Assembly (NCBI GenBank): GCA_025934955.1
Contig: JAICWE010000004.1
Coordinates: forward strand, 19,718-83,717
Source of the DNA: Gemmatimonadales bacterium
GTDB lineage: Bacteria; Gemmatimonadota; Gemmatimonadetes; Gemmatimonadales; GWC2-71-9
Length of the DNA: 64,000 nucleotides
Direction: 5' to 3'
In this document: piece by piece, positions 44,248 through 53,127 of the stretch
Position numbering within the stretch: the stretch's first letter is position 1
Layout of the letters: each line of letters begins with the position of its first letter
Notes under the pieces: model-generated
Told to the model about the DNA's origin: nothing
The model's input: only the letters and a program-made list of their open reading frames with translations
The model's database searches: none
Made by a program: the position numbers and the translations under genes

Positions 44248-44259
44248 ATTCTTTCACAA
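44242..44259. promoter_or_regulatory. Rex operator (ROP) upstream of rex
   Basis: TCGTGAATTCTTTCACAA matches the known Rex consensus TTGTGAAATATTTCACAA at 15 of 18 positions and keeps the GTGAA/TTCAC dyad. It overlaps the stop of rsmA and ends 13 bases before the rex ATG. Autoregulation by Rex, extended to the following arginine deiminase gene, is the natural reading. Confidence 0.75.
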
Positions 44260-44272
44260 GACTGCGATCCGC

Positions 44273-44893
44273 ATGCGGAAAGTCGCCGAGTCCACCGTCC
44301 GCCGCCTCTCGCTGTATCTGCGTTTCCTCGAGGAGTTCGAGCACGACGGCGTTGCGACGGTGAGCTCGGGCGCGCTCGCGTCGCGCGGCGGGACGACGTC
44401 GGCGCAGGTGCGGAAGGACCTCAGCTTCTTCGGCTCGTTCGGCAAGCGGGGGCTGGGGTATCCGGTGCCGGAGCTGGCGGGCCGGCTGCGGCAGATTCTC
44501 GGGCTCGAGCGACGGTGGCGCGTGGCGGTGATCGGCGCGGGGAAGATCGGCGGCGCGCTGGTGCAGTATCGCGGGTTCCAGCAGCGCGGCTTCGACATCA
44601 TCGCCATCTTCGACGCCGATCCCGGCAAGGTCGGACGGCAGTGGAACGGCCTCCGGATCCACGACGTCTCCCAGCTCGAGCGCGACCTCGCCGGCACACC
44701 GGTGGACATCGCCGTCCTGGTCACGCCCGCCGACGTTGCGCAGCCGCTCACCGACCGTCTCGTCAAGCTCGGCGTCAAGGCGATCCTCAACTTCGCGCCG
44801 ATCCAGCTCAGCGTTCCCGATGAGGTCGCGGTGAAGACGGTGAATCTGGCCCTCGAGCTGGAGACGCTGAGCTACGCGCTGGTGAACCGGTAG
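44273..44893 (+). CDS. rex: Redox-sensing transcriptional repressor Rex
   Basis: 206-residue repressor that leaves DNA when NADH rises relative to NAD+. N-terminal winged helix with VRRLSLYLRFLEEF and TTSAQVRKDLSFFGSFGKRGLGY, then a Rossmann domain with VIGAGKIGGAL (NADH site), DADPGKVG, and the domain-swapped C-terminal helix NLALELETLSYAL. The ATG at 44273 follows a Rex operator at once. The next gene starts 16 bases after the stop, so it is probably co-transcribed. Confidence 0.96.
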   Translation: MRKVAESTVRRLSLYLRFLEEFEHDGVATVSSGALASRGGTTSAQVRKDLSFFGSFGKRGLGYPVPELAGRLRQILGLERRWRVAVIGAGKIGGALVQYRGFQQRGFDIIAIFDADPGKVGRQWNGLRIHDVSQLERDLAGTPVDIAVLVTPADVAQPLTDRLVKLGVKAILNFAPIQLSVPDEVAVKTVNLALELETLSYALVNR

Positions 44894-44909
44894 CTTACTT
44901 TCCCGCTTC

Positions 44910-46145
44910 ATGCCCGCTCCGCTCCACGTCACCTCCGAAATCGGCTCGCTCGAGTCGGTCCTGGTCCACACGCCCGGGCCCGAGCTCGAGGCGGTGACGC
45001 CGGGCAACCGCGAGGACTACCTGTACGACGACATCATCGACCTCGAGATCGCGCAGCGGGAGCACGCGCGGTTCGTGGCGGTGCTGGAGCAGTTCGCCAC
45101 CGTGTATCAGGTGCGCGACCTCGTCGCCGAAGTGCTGGCGCAGCCGGCCGCGCGCGAGTTCCTGATCACCCGGACGCTCGACGTCGTCCCGTCGGAGCCG
45201 CTGGCACAGCAGCTCGCCGCACTGGCGCCGAGCGATCTCGTGATGATGCTGATCCAGGGCGCGGAGGAGGAGAGCGGCCCGATCTCGCGCGCGCTCAACG
45301 AAACCGGCTACGCCCTGCCCGCGCTCCCGAATCTCTTCTTTCCCCGCGACATCGGCGTCGTGATCCACGACTACGCCGTGGTCGGCTCGATGCGGTTCGG
45401 CGTGCGCTGGACCGAAGAGCTGCTGATCCGGACGCTCTTCGCCTTCCATCCGGCGCTGGCCAACGCCGGCATTCTGTACGACGGCTCACAGGAGAAGCGC
45501 GGCAACTACACGCTCGAGGGGGGCGACGTGCACGTGCTCCGCGACGACGTGCTGCTGCTCGGCTTCAGCGAGCGCTCCTCGCCGGCGGCGCTGGACCAGC
45601 TCTGCGATCTCGTCTTCGCCCGGAATCTCGTCTCCGACGTGCTGGTCGTGGTGATGCCGAAGGAGCCGACGGCCATTCACCTCGACATGCTCTTCTCCCA
45701 GGTGGATCGCGAGCTGTGCATGGTGTACGCGCCGTACTTCGTCGGCGCCGAGCGGCTGGCGGTGCTGCATCGCCGGCGCGGCGAGGCGGGCGTGCGCGAG
45801 ATGCCCAACCTCTTCGCGGCGCTGCGGGGCGTGGGTCTTCCGCTGGAGCCGATCTTCGCCGGCGGTGAGCACCGCGCCCGGCAGGAGCGGGAGCAGTGGG
45901 GCTCAGCGTGCAACTCGCTCGCGGTGCGTCCGGGCACCATCGTCACCTACGGCCGGAACGACGGCACGCTGGAGGAGCTGTCACGCTCCGGCTTCCGGCT
46001 CCTCAGCGCCGACGCGTTCCTCACCTCGCCCAAGTCGCAGCGGGACGACGAGCGGCTCGCGATCACCATCGAAGGCAACGAGCTGGTGCGGGGCGGCGGC
46101 GGGCCGCGCTGCATGACGATGCCGCTCCGGCGAGCCGCGCCGTGA
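44910..46145 (+). CDS. arcA: Arginine deiminase
   Basis: 411-residue guanidine-modifying enzyme converting arginine to citrulline and ammonia. All core residues are visible: NLFFPRDIG (substrate Asp), YTLEGGDVHVL, HLDMLFSQVD (His-Asp pair), and the catalytic Cys401 in PRCMTMPL. Family members start with the E-X-G-X-L-X-X-V-L-V-H-X-P motif, here EIGSLESVLVHTPG. The partner genes arcB and arcC are not in the window. Placement after rex and its operator suggests induction when the cell is reduced or oxygen-limited. GTGA overlap with the exonuclease. Confidence 0.93.
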   Translation: MPAPLHVTSEIGSLESVLVHTPGPELEAVTPGNREDYLYDDIIDLEIAQREHARFVAVLEQFATVYQVRDLVAEVLAQPAAREFLITRTLDVVPSEPLAQQLAALAPSDLVMMLIQGAEEESGPISRALNETGYALPALPNLFFPRDIGVVIHDYAVVGSMRFGVRWTEELLIRTLFAFHPALANAGILYDGSQEKRGNYTLEGGDVHVLRDDVLLLGFSERSSPAALDQLCDLVFARNLVSDVLVVVMPKEPTAIHLDMLFSQVDRELCMVYAPYFVGAERLAVLHRRRGEAGVREMPNLFAALRGVGLPLEPIFAGGEHRARQEREQWGSACNSLAVRPGTIVTYGRNDGTLEELSRSGFRLLSADAFLTSPKSQRDDERLAITIEGNELVRGGGGPRCMTMPLRRAAP

Positions 46146-47026
46146 TCGGCCTCGCGTCGCATCCGGCGAGCACGCTGCTCGAGCGGGTGATCGGCGCGCT
46201 CGGCACCGGTCCGCTCCCCGCGGCCGCGCTGTGCGACGAGATCCTCGGACTCCCCGGTGCGCCGGTCGCCGTGGCGGAGCGGCTGGCGGTGGCGCTGCTC
46301 GCCGCCGACCCGCGGGTGCGCCAGTTGCCCGACGGGCGCTGGGGACTCGTCGCCGAGGCGCAGGGCTCGCCGCTGCTGGAGGAGTGCGCGTTCGCGGTGG
46401 TGGACGTGGAGACGACCGGCATGCGCGCCGCGGGCGCCGACCGCATCACCGAGATCGCGGTCGTGGTGCAGCACGGGAGCCGGCGCGAGGTGGTGCTCGA
46501 GTCGCTGGTCAACCCCGGCCGCCCGATTCCGCGCGCCGTCGTCGCCATCACCAGCATCACCGACGAGATGGTCCGCGACGCGCCACCCTTCGACGAGCTG
46601 GCCGACCAGGTGCTCGCCGCGCTGGCCGGCCGCGTATTCGTAGCGCACAATGCGCGCTTCGACTGGGGCTTCGTGAGCGCGGAGCTGCGCCGGGCGCGCG
46701 GGCTGGTGCTGGACGGGCCGCGGCTCTGCACCGTCAGGCTGGCGCGCCGGCTGGTCAAGGGCGTGCGCTCCTGCGGCCTCGACAATCTCACCCGGCACTT
46801 CGGCTTCGCCAATGACGCGCGGCATCGCGCCGCCGGCGACGCGCTGGTGACGGCGGAGCTGCTCGCGCGTCTGCTCGGGCTCGCGCGGGAGGACGGCGCG
46901 CGCACGCTGCAGGAGCTGGAGGCGATCGAGCGCCGCCGCGCGGCGGCCGCGCGGCGGAAGCGGCGCGGCGAGCTGGCGCTGCCGACCACTCCGCGGGCCG
47001 ACTCGGTCGCGGAAGGGCCGGCGTGA
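46142..47026 (+). CDS. DEDDh exonuclease (DNA polymerase III epsilon-like)
   Basis: 294-residue 3'-5' exonuclease. An N-terminal helical/winged region (about 1-75) resembles the segment found ahead of PolC/DinG-type exonucleases; the nuclease core has FAVVDVETTGM (D-E), ITSITDEMV, FVAHNARFDWGF (D) and HRAAGDALVT (H-D). The basic C-terminal tail ends the protein. It could be a repair or proofreading nuclease; which polymerase, if any, it serves is not evident. GTGA overlaps on both sides. Confidence 0.85.
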   Translation: MIGLASHPASTLLERVIGALGTGPLPAAALCDEILGLPGAPVAVAERLAVALLAADPRVRQLPDGRWGLVAEAQGSPLLEECAFAVVDVETTGMRAAGADRITEIAVVVQHGSRREVVLESLVNPGRPIPRAVVAITSITDEMVRDAPPFDELADQVLAALAGRVFVAHNARFDWGFVSAELRRARGLVLDGPRLCTVRLARRLVKGVRSCGLDNLTRHFGFANDARHRAAGDALVTAELLARLLGLAREDGARTLQELEAIERRRAAAARRKRRGELALPTTPRADSVAEGPA

Positions 47027-47928
47027 TGCTGCACCGCGCGTTCGACGTGGGCGCGCTGCGCTGCCACCTGCTCGAGGGCGGGCGCCAGAGGCTCGACGGC
47101 GGCGCCATGTTCGGCGTGGTGCCGAAGCCGCTCTGGAGTCGCTTCGCTGCACCGGACGAGCGCAACCGTATTCCGCTCGCGATGCGCTGTCTGCTGGTGG
47201 AGCATCCCGACGGTCTGGTGCTGATCGACACGGCACTCGGCAACAAGGAAGACGCGAAATTCCTCGACATCTACGGCGTCGAGAACAGCGGGCTGGAGGG
47301 CGCCACCCAGCTCGACGACGCGCTCGGCGCGGCGGGCTTCCTGCCGCGCGACGTGCGCTGGGTGATCAACACCCATCTGCACTTCGATCACGCCGGCGGC
47401 AACACCACGATGGATCCCGAGCTCGAGGCCGACGCGCGCCGGCACGTGCGGCCCACCTTTCCCAACGCCACGTACGTGGTGCAGCGCGCCGAGCTGGAGT
47501 TCGCGCGCCACACCAACGAGCGGACGAGGGCGAGCTACCTGCCGCACAACTTCGAGCCGATCGCCGGCGCGGAGCGGTGGCAGCTGCTGGAGGGCCCGGG
47601 CCGGATCCTGCCCGGCATCGAGGCGCGGCTCACGCCGGGGCACGTGCCGTTCCACCAGTCGATCCTGCTTCGAAGCGGCGGCGAGACGGCCGTCTTCCTC
47701 GGCGACATCATTCCGACCACGGCGCACATGCGGCTGCCGTGGATCATGGGCTACGACCTGGAGCCGCTGCGCACGCTGGAAACGAAGCGCGCCCTCCTGG
47801 CCGAGGCGTCCGCCGGCGGCTGGTGGTTCGTGTTCGAGCACGATCCGGCGACGGCGGCGGGGCGGGTGACGCGGAAGGGCGACGAGGTGGTGCTGACAGA
47901 GGTGATCGGGGCCGGGCCCGGCGATTGA
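47023..47928 (+). CDS. MBL-fold metallo-hydrolase
   Basis: 301-residue metallo-beta-lactamase-fold protein. INTHLHFDHAGGN is the HXHXDH zinc motif, VLIDTALG precedes it, and LTPGHVPFHQSILL and FLGDIIPTTAHM supply the later His/Asp ligands. The long insert after the motif (PTFPNATYVVQRAELEFA) resembles lactonase-like and quinolone-cleaving members; substrate cannot be assigned. Starts at the GTG overlapping the exonuclease TGA; an ATG follows immediately. Its TGA lies in the -35 box of the infC promoter. Confidence 0.85.
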   Translation: MMLHRAFDVGALRCHLLEGGRQRLDGGAMFGVVPKPLWSRFAAPDERNRIPLAMRCLLVEHPDGLVLIDTALGNKEDAKFLDIYGVENSGLEGATQLDDALGAAGFLPRDVRWVINTHLHFDHAGGNTTMDPELEADARRHVRPTFPNATYVVQRAELEFARHTNERTRASYLPHNFEPIAGAERWQLLEGPGRILPGIEARLTPGHVPFHQSILLRSGGETAVFLGDIIPTTAHMRLPWIMGYDLEPLRTLETKRALLAEASAGGWWFVFEHDPATAAGRVTRKGDEVVLTEVIGAGPGD

Positions 47929-47953
47929 CATGACGCGGGGGCGGGTCTAGTAT
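47925..47953 (+). promoter_or_regulatory. Promoter of infC-rpmI-rplT
   Basis: Consensus TTGACA at 47925-47930, exactly 17 bases, then TAGTAT at 47948-47953. This is the best promoter match I find in the window. It overlaps the stop of the MBL gene and would give a leader of about 165 bases. Confidence 0.7.
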
Positions 47954-48035
47954 TGGCCCAGTTCGAAGCGGGGCAGATGCCCCCACCCACAGCCCGGCGC
48001 GGAGTACGGCGCGCGGTGCGACCGGGTCCCAGTCA

Positions 48036-48126
48036 CGAGCCACGGCACCGTGCCGGCTCGGGTCGCGGACATCCGGTTTGGGTGTCCGTCGTCGTTTCTG
48101 GGTCTTTCAAGCTGGAGGCGCCTCCA
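48036..48126 (+). promoter_or_regulatory. Structured leader of the infC-rpmI-rplT operon
   Basis: Three foldable elements in order. CGAGCC (48036) pairs with GGCTCG (48055) around an inner GGCA/TGCC. CGGACATCC (48066-48074) pairs with GGGTGTCCG (48080-48088), a 9-bp stem with a 5-base loop, followed by a pyrimidine-rich stretch with TTT. Then TGGAGGCGCCTCCA (48113-48126), a palindrome that includes the GGAGG ribosome-binding site. Operons for L35 and L20 are often repressed by L20 binding the leader; that mechanism is inferred here. Confidence 0.55.
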
Positions 48127-48127
48127 C

Positions 48128-48649
48128 CTGTCCACGAATGAGCGCGAGAAGCGCACGCGCGTCAACCGCCAGATTCGCATCAGTCCCGTCCGCGTGATCG
48201 GCCCGGATGGTGAGCAGCTCGGAGTCATGCCGGTCGATGAAGCGCTGGCCGCGGCGCAGGAACGCGGGTTGGATCTCGTGGAAGTGGCCGCGCTGGCCCG
48301 GCCGCCCGTCGTCAAGATCATGGACTACGGGAAGTTCAAGTTCGAAGAGGCGAAGGCGGCGCGCGCGGCCAAGAAGAAGCAGCACGTCATCCAGCTCAAG
48401 GAAGTGAAGTACCGTCCCGGCATCGACGATCACGACTTCGACTTCAAGACCCGGCACGCCCGCGAGTTCCTGGGCGACGGCAACAAGGTCAAGGTCACGA
48501 TGATGTACCGCGGGCGGCAGATGGCGCACCTCGAGTTCGGCAAGGCGGTCCTCGACCGCGTCGCCGCGGCGCTGGCCGACATCGGCAAGGTCGAGATGGA
48601 CGCCAAGCTCGAGGGACGCAACATGACGATGGTACTCGCGCCCAAGTAG
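48128..48649 (+). CDS. infC: Translation initiation factor IF-3
   Basis: IF-3 of 173 residues, checking start codons on the 30S subunit. RVNRQIR...[31 protein letters not shown] and the C-terminal [13 protein letters not shown] and MAHLEFGK are standard. There is no ATG, GTG or TTG close to the conserved start; the nearest is a GTG at 48050 that would add 26 unusual residues. A CTG at 48128 lies 9 bases after GGAGG and gives normal length. infC genes often use rare starts because IF-3 represses them. Confidence 0.9.
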   Translation: MSTNEREKRTRVNRQIRISPVRVIGPDGEQLGVMPVDEALAAAQERGLDLVEVAALARPPVVKIMDYGKFKFEEAKAARAAKKKQHVIQLKEVKYRPGIDDHDFDFKTRHAREFLGDGNKVKVTMMYRGRQMAHLEFGKAVLDRVAAALADIGKVEMDAKLEGRNMTMVLAPK

Positions 48650-48674
48650 GCGCCCGACCGGCACCGGAGAGACG

Positions 48675-48869
48675 ATGCCCAAGCAGAAGACGAAGCGTGC
48701 GGCGATGAAGCGGTTCACCCGCACCGGTTCCGGGAAGCTCAAGCGCTACCACGCGAACCACAGCCACATCCTGACGAAGAAGTCGCGCAAGCGGAAGAAC
48801 AAGCTCAAGAAGGGTGATCTGGTGAGCTCCGCCGATTTTCCGCGCGTCAATCGTCTCCTTCAGGCGTAA
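48675..48869 (+). CDS. rpmI: 50S ribosomal protein L35
   Basis: 64-residue basic protein: [31 protein letters not shown] and LRKG-like KKGDLV are typical. Between infC and rplT as in most bacteria, with GGAGAG upstream of the ATG. Confidence 0.96.
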   Translation: MPKQKTKRAAMKRFTRTGSGKLKRYHANHSHILTKKSRKRKNKLKKGDLVSSADFPRVNRLLQA

Positions 48870-48881
48870 GGGGGTCGCTCC

Positions 48882-49238
48882 ATGCCTCGGGTCAAGAACG
48901 GCGTCGCCCATCACGCCCGCAAGAAGAAGTACATGGAGGCCGCGAAGGGCGCGCGCGGCGCCCGCAGCAAGCTGTACAAGGCCGCCAAGGAGAACGTCGA
49001 GCGCGGGATGGTCTATGCCTACCGCGACCGGCGCAAGAAGAAGGGCGAGTTCCGCGCGCTCTGGATCACGCGCATCAACGCCGCCGCGCGGCTGCACGGC
49101 CTGAGCTACAGCCGGCTGATGAACGGGCTCCGCAAGGCGGGCGTGGACATCAACCGGAAGGTGCTCGCCGACCTCGCGGTGACCGACGCCGACGCGTTCG
49201 GGCGGATCGCGGAGCTGGCGCGGGGCCCCCAGGCGTAG
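48882..49238 (+). CDS. rplT: 50S ribosomal protein L20
   Basis: 118-residue large-subunit assembly protein. [30 protein letters not shown] start, [26 protein letters not shown] and [25 protein letters not shown] are diagnostic. L20 is the expected repressor of its own operon through the leader. Followed by a strong hairpin before pheS. Confidence 0.97.
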   Translation: MPRVKNGVAHHARKKKYMEAAKGARGARSKLYKAAKENVERGMVYAYRDRRKKKGEFRALWITRINAAARLHGLSYSRLMNGLRKAGVDINRKVLADLAVTDADAFGRIAELARGPQA

Positions 49239-49260
49239 GCGCCGTCACCCAACGCGCTCC

Positions 49261-49295
49261 CGTGGGGCCGCCCGCCGTGTGCAGGCGGCCCCACG
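49261..49295 (+). terminator. Strong hairpin between rplT and pheS
   Basis: CGTGGGGCCGCC at 49261-49272 is the exact reverse complement of GGCGGCCCCACG at 49284-49295, a perfect 12-bp stem with an 11-base loop, starting 23 bases after rplT. No T-run follows, so it may be a Rho-assisted or partial terminator, or a pheS leader structure. It ends 27 bases before the pheS ATG. Confidence 0.55.
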
Positions 49296-49322
49296 TGCAC
49301 TTCGCACCCTGACCTCCATCCC

Positions 49323-50408
49323 ATGCCCCAGGCCGACAGCACCGGATTCGCCGATCTCGACGCGCTGCTTCCGCGCCTCGGCGCGTTAGGCGCGCTCGAC
49401 GCCGCCGCGCTGGAGGAGGCGCACGTCGCCCTGCTGGGGCGGAAGGCGGGCGTGCTCATGCTCGCGGCCAGGTCGGTCGCGACGCTGCCGCTGGAGCAGC
49501 GGAAGGCGTACGGCGCCGCCGTCAACGCGCTCAAGCGACGCTTCGAGGACGCGTTCGCCGCGCGCCGTGACGCGCTCGACGTCGAGCACCGCCGCCGCAC
49601 CGCCGCGGGGCTCGATCTCACCATGCCGGGACGCGGCCGCTGGATCGGCGCCGTCCACCCCGTCTCCCGCGTCGTCGACGAGATCCTGGGCATCTTCCGC
49701 GAGCTCGGTTTCAGCGTCGCGCTGGGGCCCGAGGTCGAGACCGAGTGGTACAACTTCCTCGCGCTCAACTTCCCGCCGGACCATCCCGCGATGGAGATGC
49801 ACGACACGCTGTACCTCGACCTCCCGCCCAGCGGCGAGGCGCCGGGCGGCGGCGAGCTGCTGCTCCGCACCCACACCTCGCCGGTGCAGATCCGCACGCT
49901 GCTCGCGTCGCGGCCGCCGGTGCGCGTGGTGATGCCCGGCATGGTCTATCGCAAGGACCCGTTCGACGCCTCGCACGCGCCGGGCTTCGCGCAGATCGAA
50001 GGGCTCGCGGTGGACCAGGGTATCTCGTTCGTGGATCTCAAGGCGACGCTGGCGCACTTCGCCCGGCGCTTCTTCGCCTCCACCACCCGAGTGCGCTTCC
50101 GCCCGTCCTTCTTCCCCTTCACCGAACCGTCGGCCGAGATGGACGTGGAGTGCCAGCTCTGCCACGGCGCCGGCTGCGCCGCGTGCAAGCACACGGGCTG
50201 GATGGAGATCATGGGCTGCGGGATGGTGCACCCGAACGTGCTGGCCAACTGCGACGTGGATCCGGAGCGCTACACCGGGTTTGCCTTCGGCATGGGGCCG
50301 CACCGGATCGCCATGCAGCGCTACGGCCTGTGCGACATCCGGCTGCTCTACGAGGGCGACGTGCGCTTCCTTCGCCAGTTCGGGCCGGCAGCGGGGAGCG
50401 CGCGATGA
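49323..50408 (+). CDS. pheS: Phenylalanyl-tRNA synthetase alpha subunit
   Basis: 361-residue class II synthetase subunit. N-terminal coiled coil, then RGRWIGAVHPVSRVVDEILGIF (motif 1 area), LLRTHTSPVQIR (motif 2 start), VYRKDPFDASHAPGFAQIEGLAVD and GFAFGMGPHRIAMQRYG (motif 3). A CQLCHGAGCAACKHTGW insert with two CXXC-type pairs suggests bound zinc; such inserts are known in part of the PheS family. ATGA overlap with pheT. Confidence 0.96.
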   Translation: MPQADSTGFADLDALLPRLGALGALDAAALEEAHVALLGRKAGVLMLAARSVATLPLEQRKAYGAAVNALKRRFEDAFAARRDALDVEHRRRTAAGLDLTMPGRGRWIGAVHPVSRVVDEILGIFRELGFSVALGPEVETEWYNFLALNFPPDHPAMEMHDTLYLDLPPSGEAPGGGELLLRTHTSPVQIRTLLASRPPVRVVMPGMVYRKDPFDASHAPGFAQIEGLAVDQGISFVDLKATLAHFARRFFASTTRVRFRPSFFPFTEPSAEMDVECQLCHGAGCAACKHTGWMEIMGCGMVHPNVLANCDVDPERYTGFAFGMGPHRIAMQRYGLCDIRLLYEGDVRFLRQFGPAAGSAR

Positions 50409-52822
50409 ACGTGTCGCTCCGCTGGCTCGAGGCGTTCCTCCGCCGTCCGCTGGACTCGCAGGACGTGGTGGAGAAGCTCGCGATGCTCGGCGCGCCGGTG
50501 GACATGGTGCAGCCGCTGCACCTCGATCTGTCGCCGATCGTGGTGGCGCGGGTGCTCGACGTGGCCGCGCACCCCAATCCGAAGATGACGCGGGTCCGGA
50601 TGACCCTGGTGGACGACGGGAGCGGCGAGCCGGTCGCCGTCGCGTGCGGTGCCGCAAACGTGACGGCGGGGAAGCTGTATCCGTTCGCCCGCGTGGGCAC
50701 GCGGGTCCCCGGAGGGAAGAAGGGCCCGGTCGAGATCGGCGCGCGCAGCATCGGCGGGGTCACCAGCCACGGCATGCTCTGCTCGCTCGACGAGCTCGGC
50801 CTCGGCAGCGACAGCGACGGCATCTGGGAGCTGGCGGTAGACGCGGCGCCGGGCACGCCGCTCCTGGACATCATCCCGCTCGCCGACGAGCGCCTCGTGG
50901 TGGACGTGACGCCTAACCGCGCCGATCTGCTCTGCCACAAGGGAATCGCGCGGGAGCTGTCGTACGCCTACGCGACGCCGTTCCGCCTGCCGCCGATTCC
51001 CGGTGCCGAGCGGCTGGATGTTCCGCCCGCGCGCCGTGCCGGCGCCGAGGCAACGGTCGGCGGCGTGCGCGTGGCGATCGAGGACACCGGCGGCTGCCCC
51101 CGCTTTCTCGGCGCCGTGATCCGCGGCGTCACCGTCGCGCCGTCGCCCGACTGGCTCCGTCGCCGCCTCGAGGCCGCGGGCGTCCGCGCCATCAGCAACG
51201 TGGTGGACGCGACCAACTACGTGCTGCTCGAGCTGAACCAGCCGATGCACGCGTACGACGTGTCGCGGCTCCGCGGGCCCGGGATCGTCGCGCGCCGCGG
51301 CCGCGCGGGCGAGCGCGTCGTCACGCTCGACGGCACCCAGCGCGCCGTGGACGAGGAGATGGTCGTGATCGCCGATGCCGGCGGCGTAATCGGTGTCGCC
51401 GGCGTCATGGGCGGCGCCGAGAGCGAAGTGCGGAGCGACACGCGGGACGTCTTCCTGGAGTGCGCGTCCTTCGCGCCCGCGCGCATCCGCCGCGCGCGCC
51501 GCGCCCTCGGCATGAGCACCGAGGCGAGCTACCGCTTCGAGCGGGGCGTCGATCGCTGGGCCGCGGCCGACGCGCTCCGCCGCGGGCTGGAGCTGCTGCT
51601 CACGCTCACCGGCGGCACGCTGGCGGAGGCCCCGGTGGATCTCTGGCCGGCGCCGTCGCACCCGCCGCGCATCTTCCTGCGGCTGTCGCGGGTGGCGCAG
51701 GTACTCGGCGTTGAGCTGTCGCAGCACGCGGTGGAGAAGTACCTCGTCGCCATCGGCGCGACGGTCGTCGCGAAGCCGGAGGATGGCCGGCTCGCGGTGG
51801 ACGTGCCCGGCTGGCGGCCGGACCTCGTGACCGAGATCGACCTCGTCGAGGAAGTGGCGCGGCTGCACGGCTACGACGCGTTCCCGACCGAGTTGCGCCC
51901 GTTCCGCGTCGGCGCGCTCGCCGACGCGCCGGCGCACGTCGCGGCGGGCATGGTGCGATCCGGGCTCGCCGGGCTCGGCCTGCTCGAAGTGAGCACGCTC
52001 CCGTTCGTTCGCGAGGGCAGCAACGCCAGCGTGCGGGTCGAGAATCCGCTCTCGGCCGAAGACGCGTTTCTGCGCGAGCGGCTGCTGCCGGGCCTCGTGC
52101 GCGAGGCCGAGCGCAACTGGGCCGCGCGCACCCGCGACGTGCGGTTGTTCGAGATCGGCACCGTCTTCGCGCGGGGCGGCGCCGAGCGGCCCGCGGAGAC
52201 GACCCACGTCGCGGCGGTGCTCACCGGCGCGGTCGAGCCGCCGCACTGGTCCGCCGCGACGCCGGCGGACAGCGACGTGTGGGAGCTCAAGGGCGTCGCC
52301 GAGCGGCTCGTCGCTCTGGCGTATCCGTCGGCCTCGATCCAAGTTGAAGGCGCGGCGTTCGTGGCGCGCGCGGCGGATGGCCGCATCGTAGGCTGGGCCG
52401 GACCGCTCTCCGCCGACGCGCCGCCGTGGGCCGCACCGCTCTTCGGAGTCGAGGTCGCGCTCGATCCCGCTCCCCGGCAGGCACCGCAGTATCACGCGCT
52501 TCCGACGACGCCGTCGTCGGACCGGGTCCTCGCGTTACTGCTGCCCGCCGGCGCCACGGCGGCGAGCGTCATCGCCGCGCTGCGCCGCGCGGGTGCGCCG
52601 CTGCTGGAGACGGTGGACGTGGTGAGCGACTACCGCGGCGCCGATCTGCCGGCGGGCACCCGGAGCGTCGCGTTCCGGCTGCAGTTCCGCGCTGCCGACC
52701 GCACGCTCGCCGCCGGCGAGGTCGATGCGGTGGAGGTGCGCCTGCTCGCGGCGCTCCAGGACATGGGCATTCGGCGCCGCGGCGGCACGGCGGCGGCCAC
52801 CGGCAGTTCCGGGGAGGCTTAG
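50405..52822 (+). CDS. pheT: Phenylalanyl-tRNA synthetase beta subunit
   Basis: 805-residue beta subunit. tRNA-binding OB fold (HPNPKMTRVRMTLV, SHGMLCSLDELGL), B3/B4 editing domain (VDATNYVLLELNQPMHAYD), B5 domain, catalytic-like core (FLRERLLPGLV) and a C-terminal ferredoxin-like anticodon-binding domain (DVVSDYRGADLPAGTRSVAFRLQF). Pro-Asn in VTPNRADLL uses CCT AAC, one of the recurring heptamers. One TTA codon at 52534. Confidence 0.96.
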   Translation: MNVSLRWLEAFLRRPLDSQDVVEKLAMLGAPVDMVQPLHLDLSPIVVARVLDVAAHPNPKMTRVRMTLVDDGSGEPVAVACGAANVTAGKLYPFARVGTRVPGGKKGPVEIGARSIGGVTSHGMLCSLDELGLGSDSDGIWELAVDAAPGTPLLDIIPLADERLVVDVTPNRADLLCHKGIARELSYAYATPFRLPPIPGAERLDVPPARRAGAEATVGGVRVAIEDTGGCPRFLGAVIRGVTVAPSPDWLRRRLEAAGVRAISNVVDATNYVLLELNQPMHAYDVSRLRGPGIVARRGRAGERVVTLDGTQRAVDEEMVVIADAGGVIGVAGVMGGAESEVRSDTRDVFLECASFAPARIRRARRALGMSTEASYRFERGVDRWAAADALRRGLELLLTLTGGTLAEAPVDLWPAPSHPPRIFLRLSRVAQVLGVELSQHAVEKYLVAIGATVVAKPEDGRLAVDVPGWRPDLVTEIDLVEEVARLHGYDAFPTELRPFRVGALADAPAHVAAGMVRSGLAGLGLLEVSTLPFVREGSNASVRVENPLSAEDAFLRERLLPGLVREAERNWAARTRDVRLFEIGTVFARGGAERPAETTHVAAVLTGAVEPPHWSAATPADSDVWELKGVAERLVALAYPSASIQVEGAAFVARAADGRIVGWAGPLSADAPPWAAPLFGVEVALDPAPRQAPQYHALPTTPSSDRVLALLLPAGATAASVIAALRRAGAPLLETVDVVSDYRGADLPAGTRSVAFRLQFRAADRTLAAGEVDAVEVRLLAALQDMGIRRRGGTAAATGSSGEA

Positions 52823-53127
52823 TGGCGCATCAGTACGAGCGGCCCGACGGGCACGCGCTCGACGAGCTCGAGACGCTGCTCGGGAACGTCGCCGAGGAGC
52901 TGGCCGGCTGGCGGCGCCGCTGCCTCAGGGCGGAGGCGGAGCTGGCCGAGGCGCGGGCCCGCGGCGGCAAGGTCGCGGGGCCCGAGCTGGCCCAGGCGAC
53001 CGAGCGCCTGGTCGCGCTGGAGACCGAGAACCAAGCCCTGCGGCAGCGGGTGGACGGCGCGCGCGAGCGGGTGCGCGCGCTGGCGGGCCGGCTGTCGTTC
53101 CTGGAGCAGGGCGCGGAGCGCGCATGA
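52822..53127 (+). CDS. Small coiled-coil protein (ZapB-like)
   Basis: 101 residues, nearly all predicted coiled coil: LDELETLLGNVAEELAGWRRRCLRAEAELAEA and VALETENQALRQRVDGARERVRALAGRLSFLEQ. Length, leucine heptads and place directly before zapA suggest a ZapB-like division partner, but there is no firm family signature. GTG start preceded by GGGGAGG and overlapping the pheT stop by one base; ATGA overlap with zapA. Confidence 0.7.
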   Translation: MAHQYERPDGHALDELETLLGNVAEELAGWRRRCLRAEAELAEARARGGKVAGPELAQATERLVALETENQALRQRVDGARERVRALAGRLSFLEQGAERA

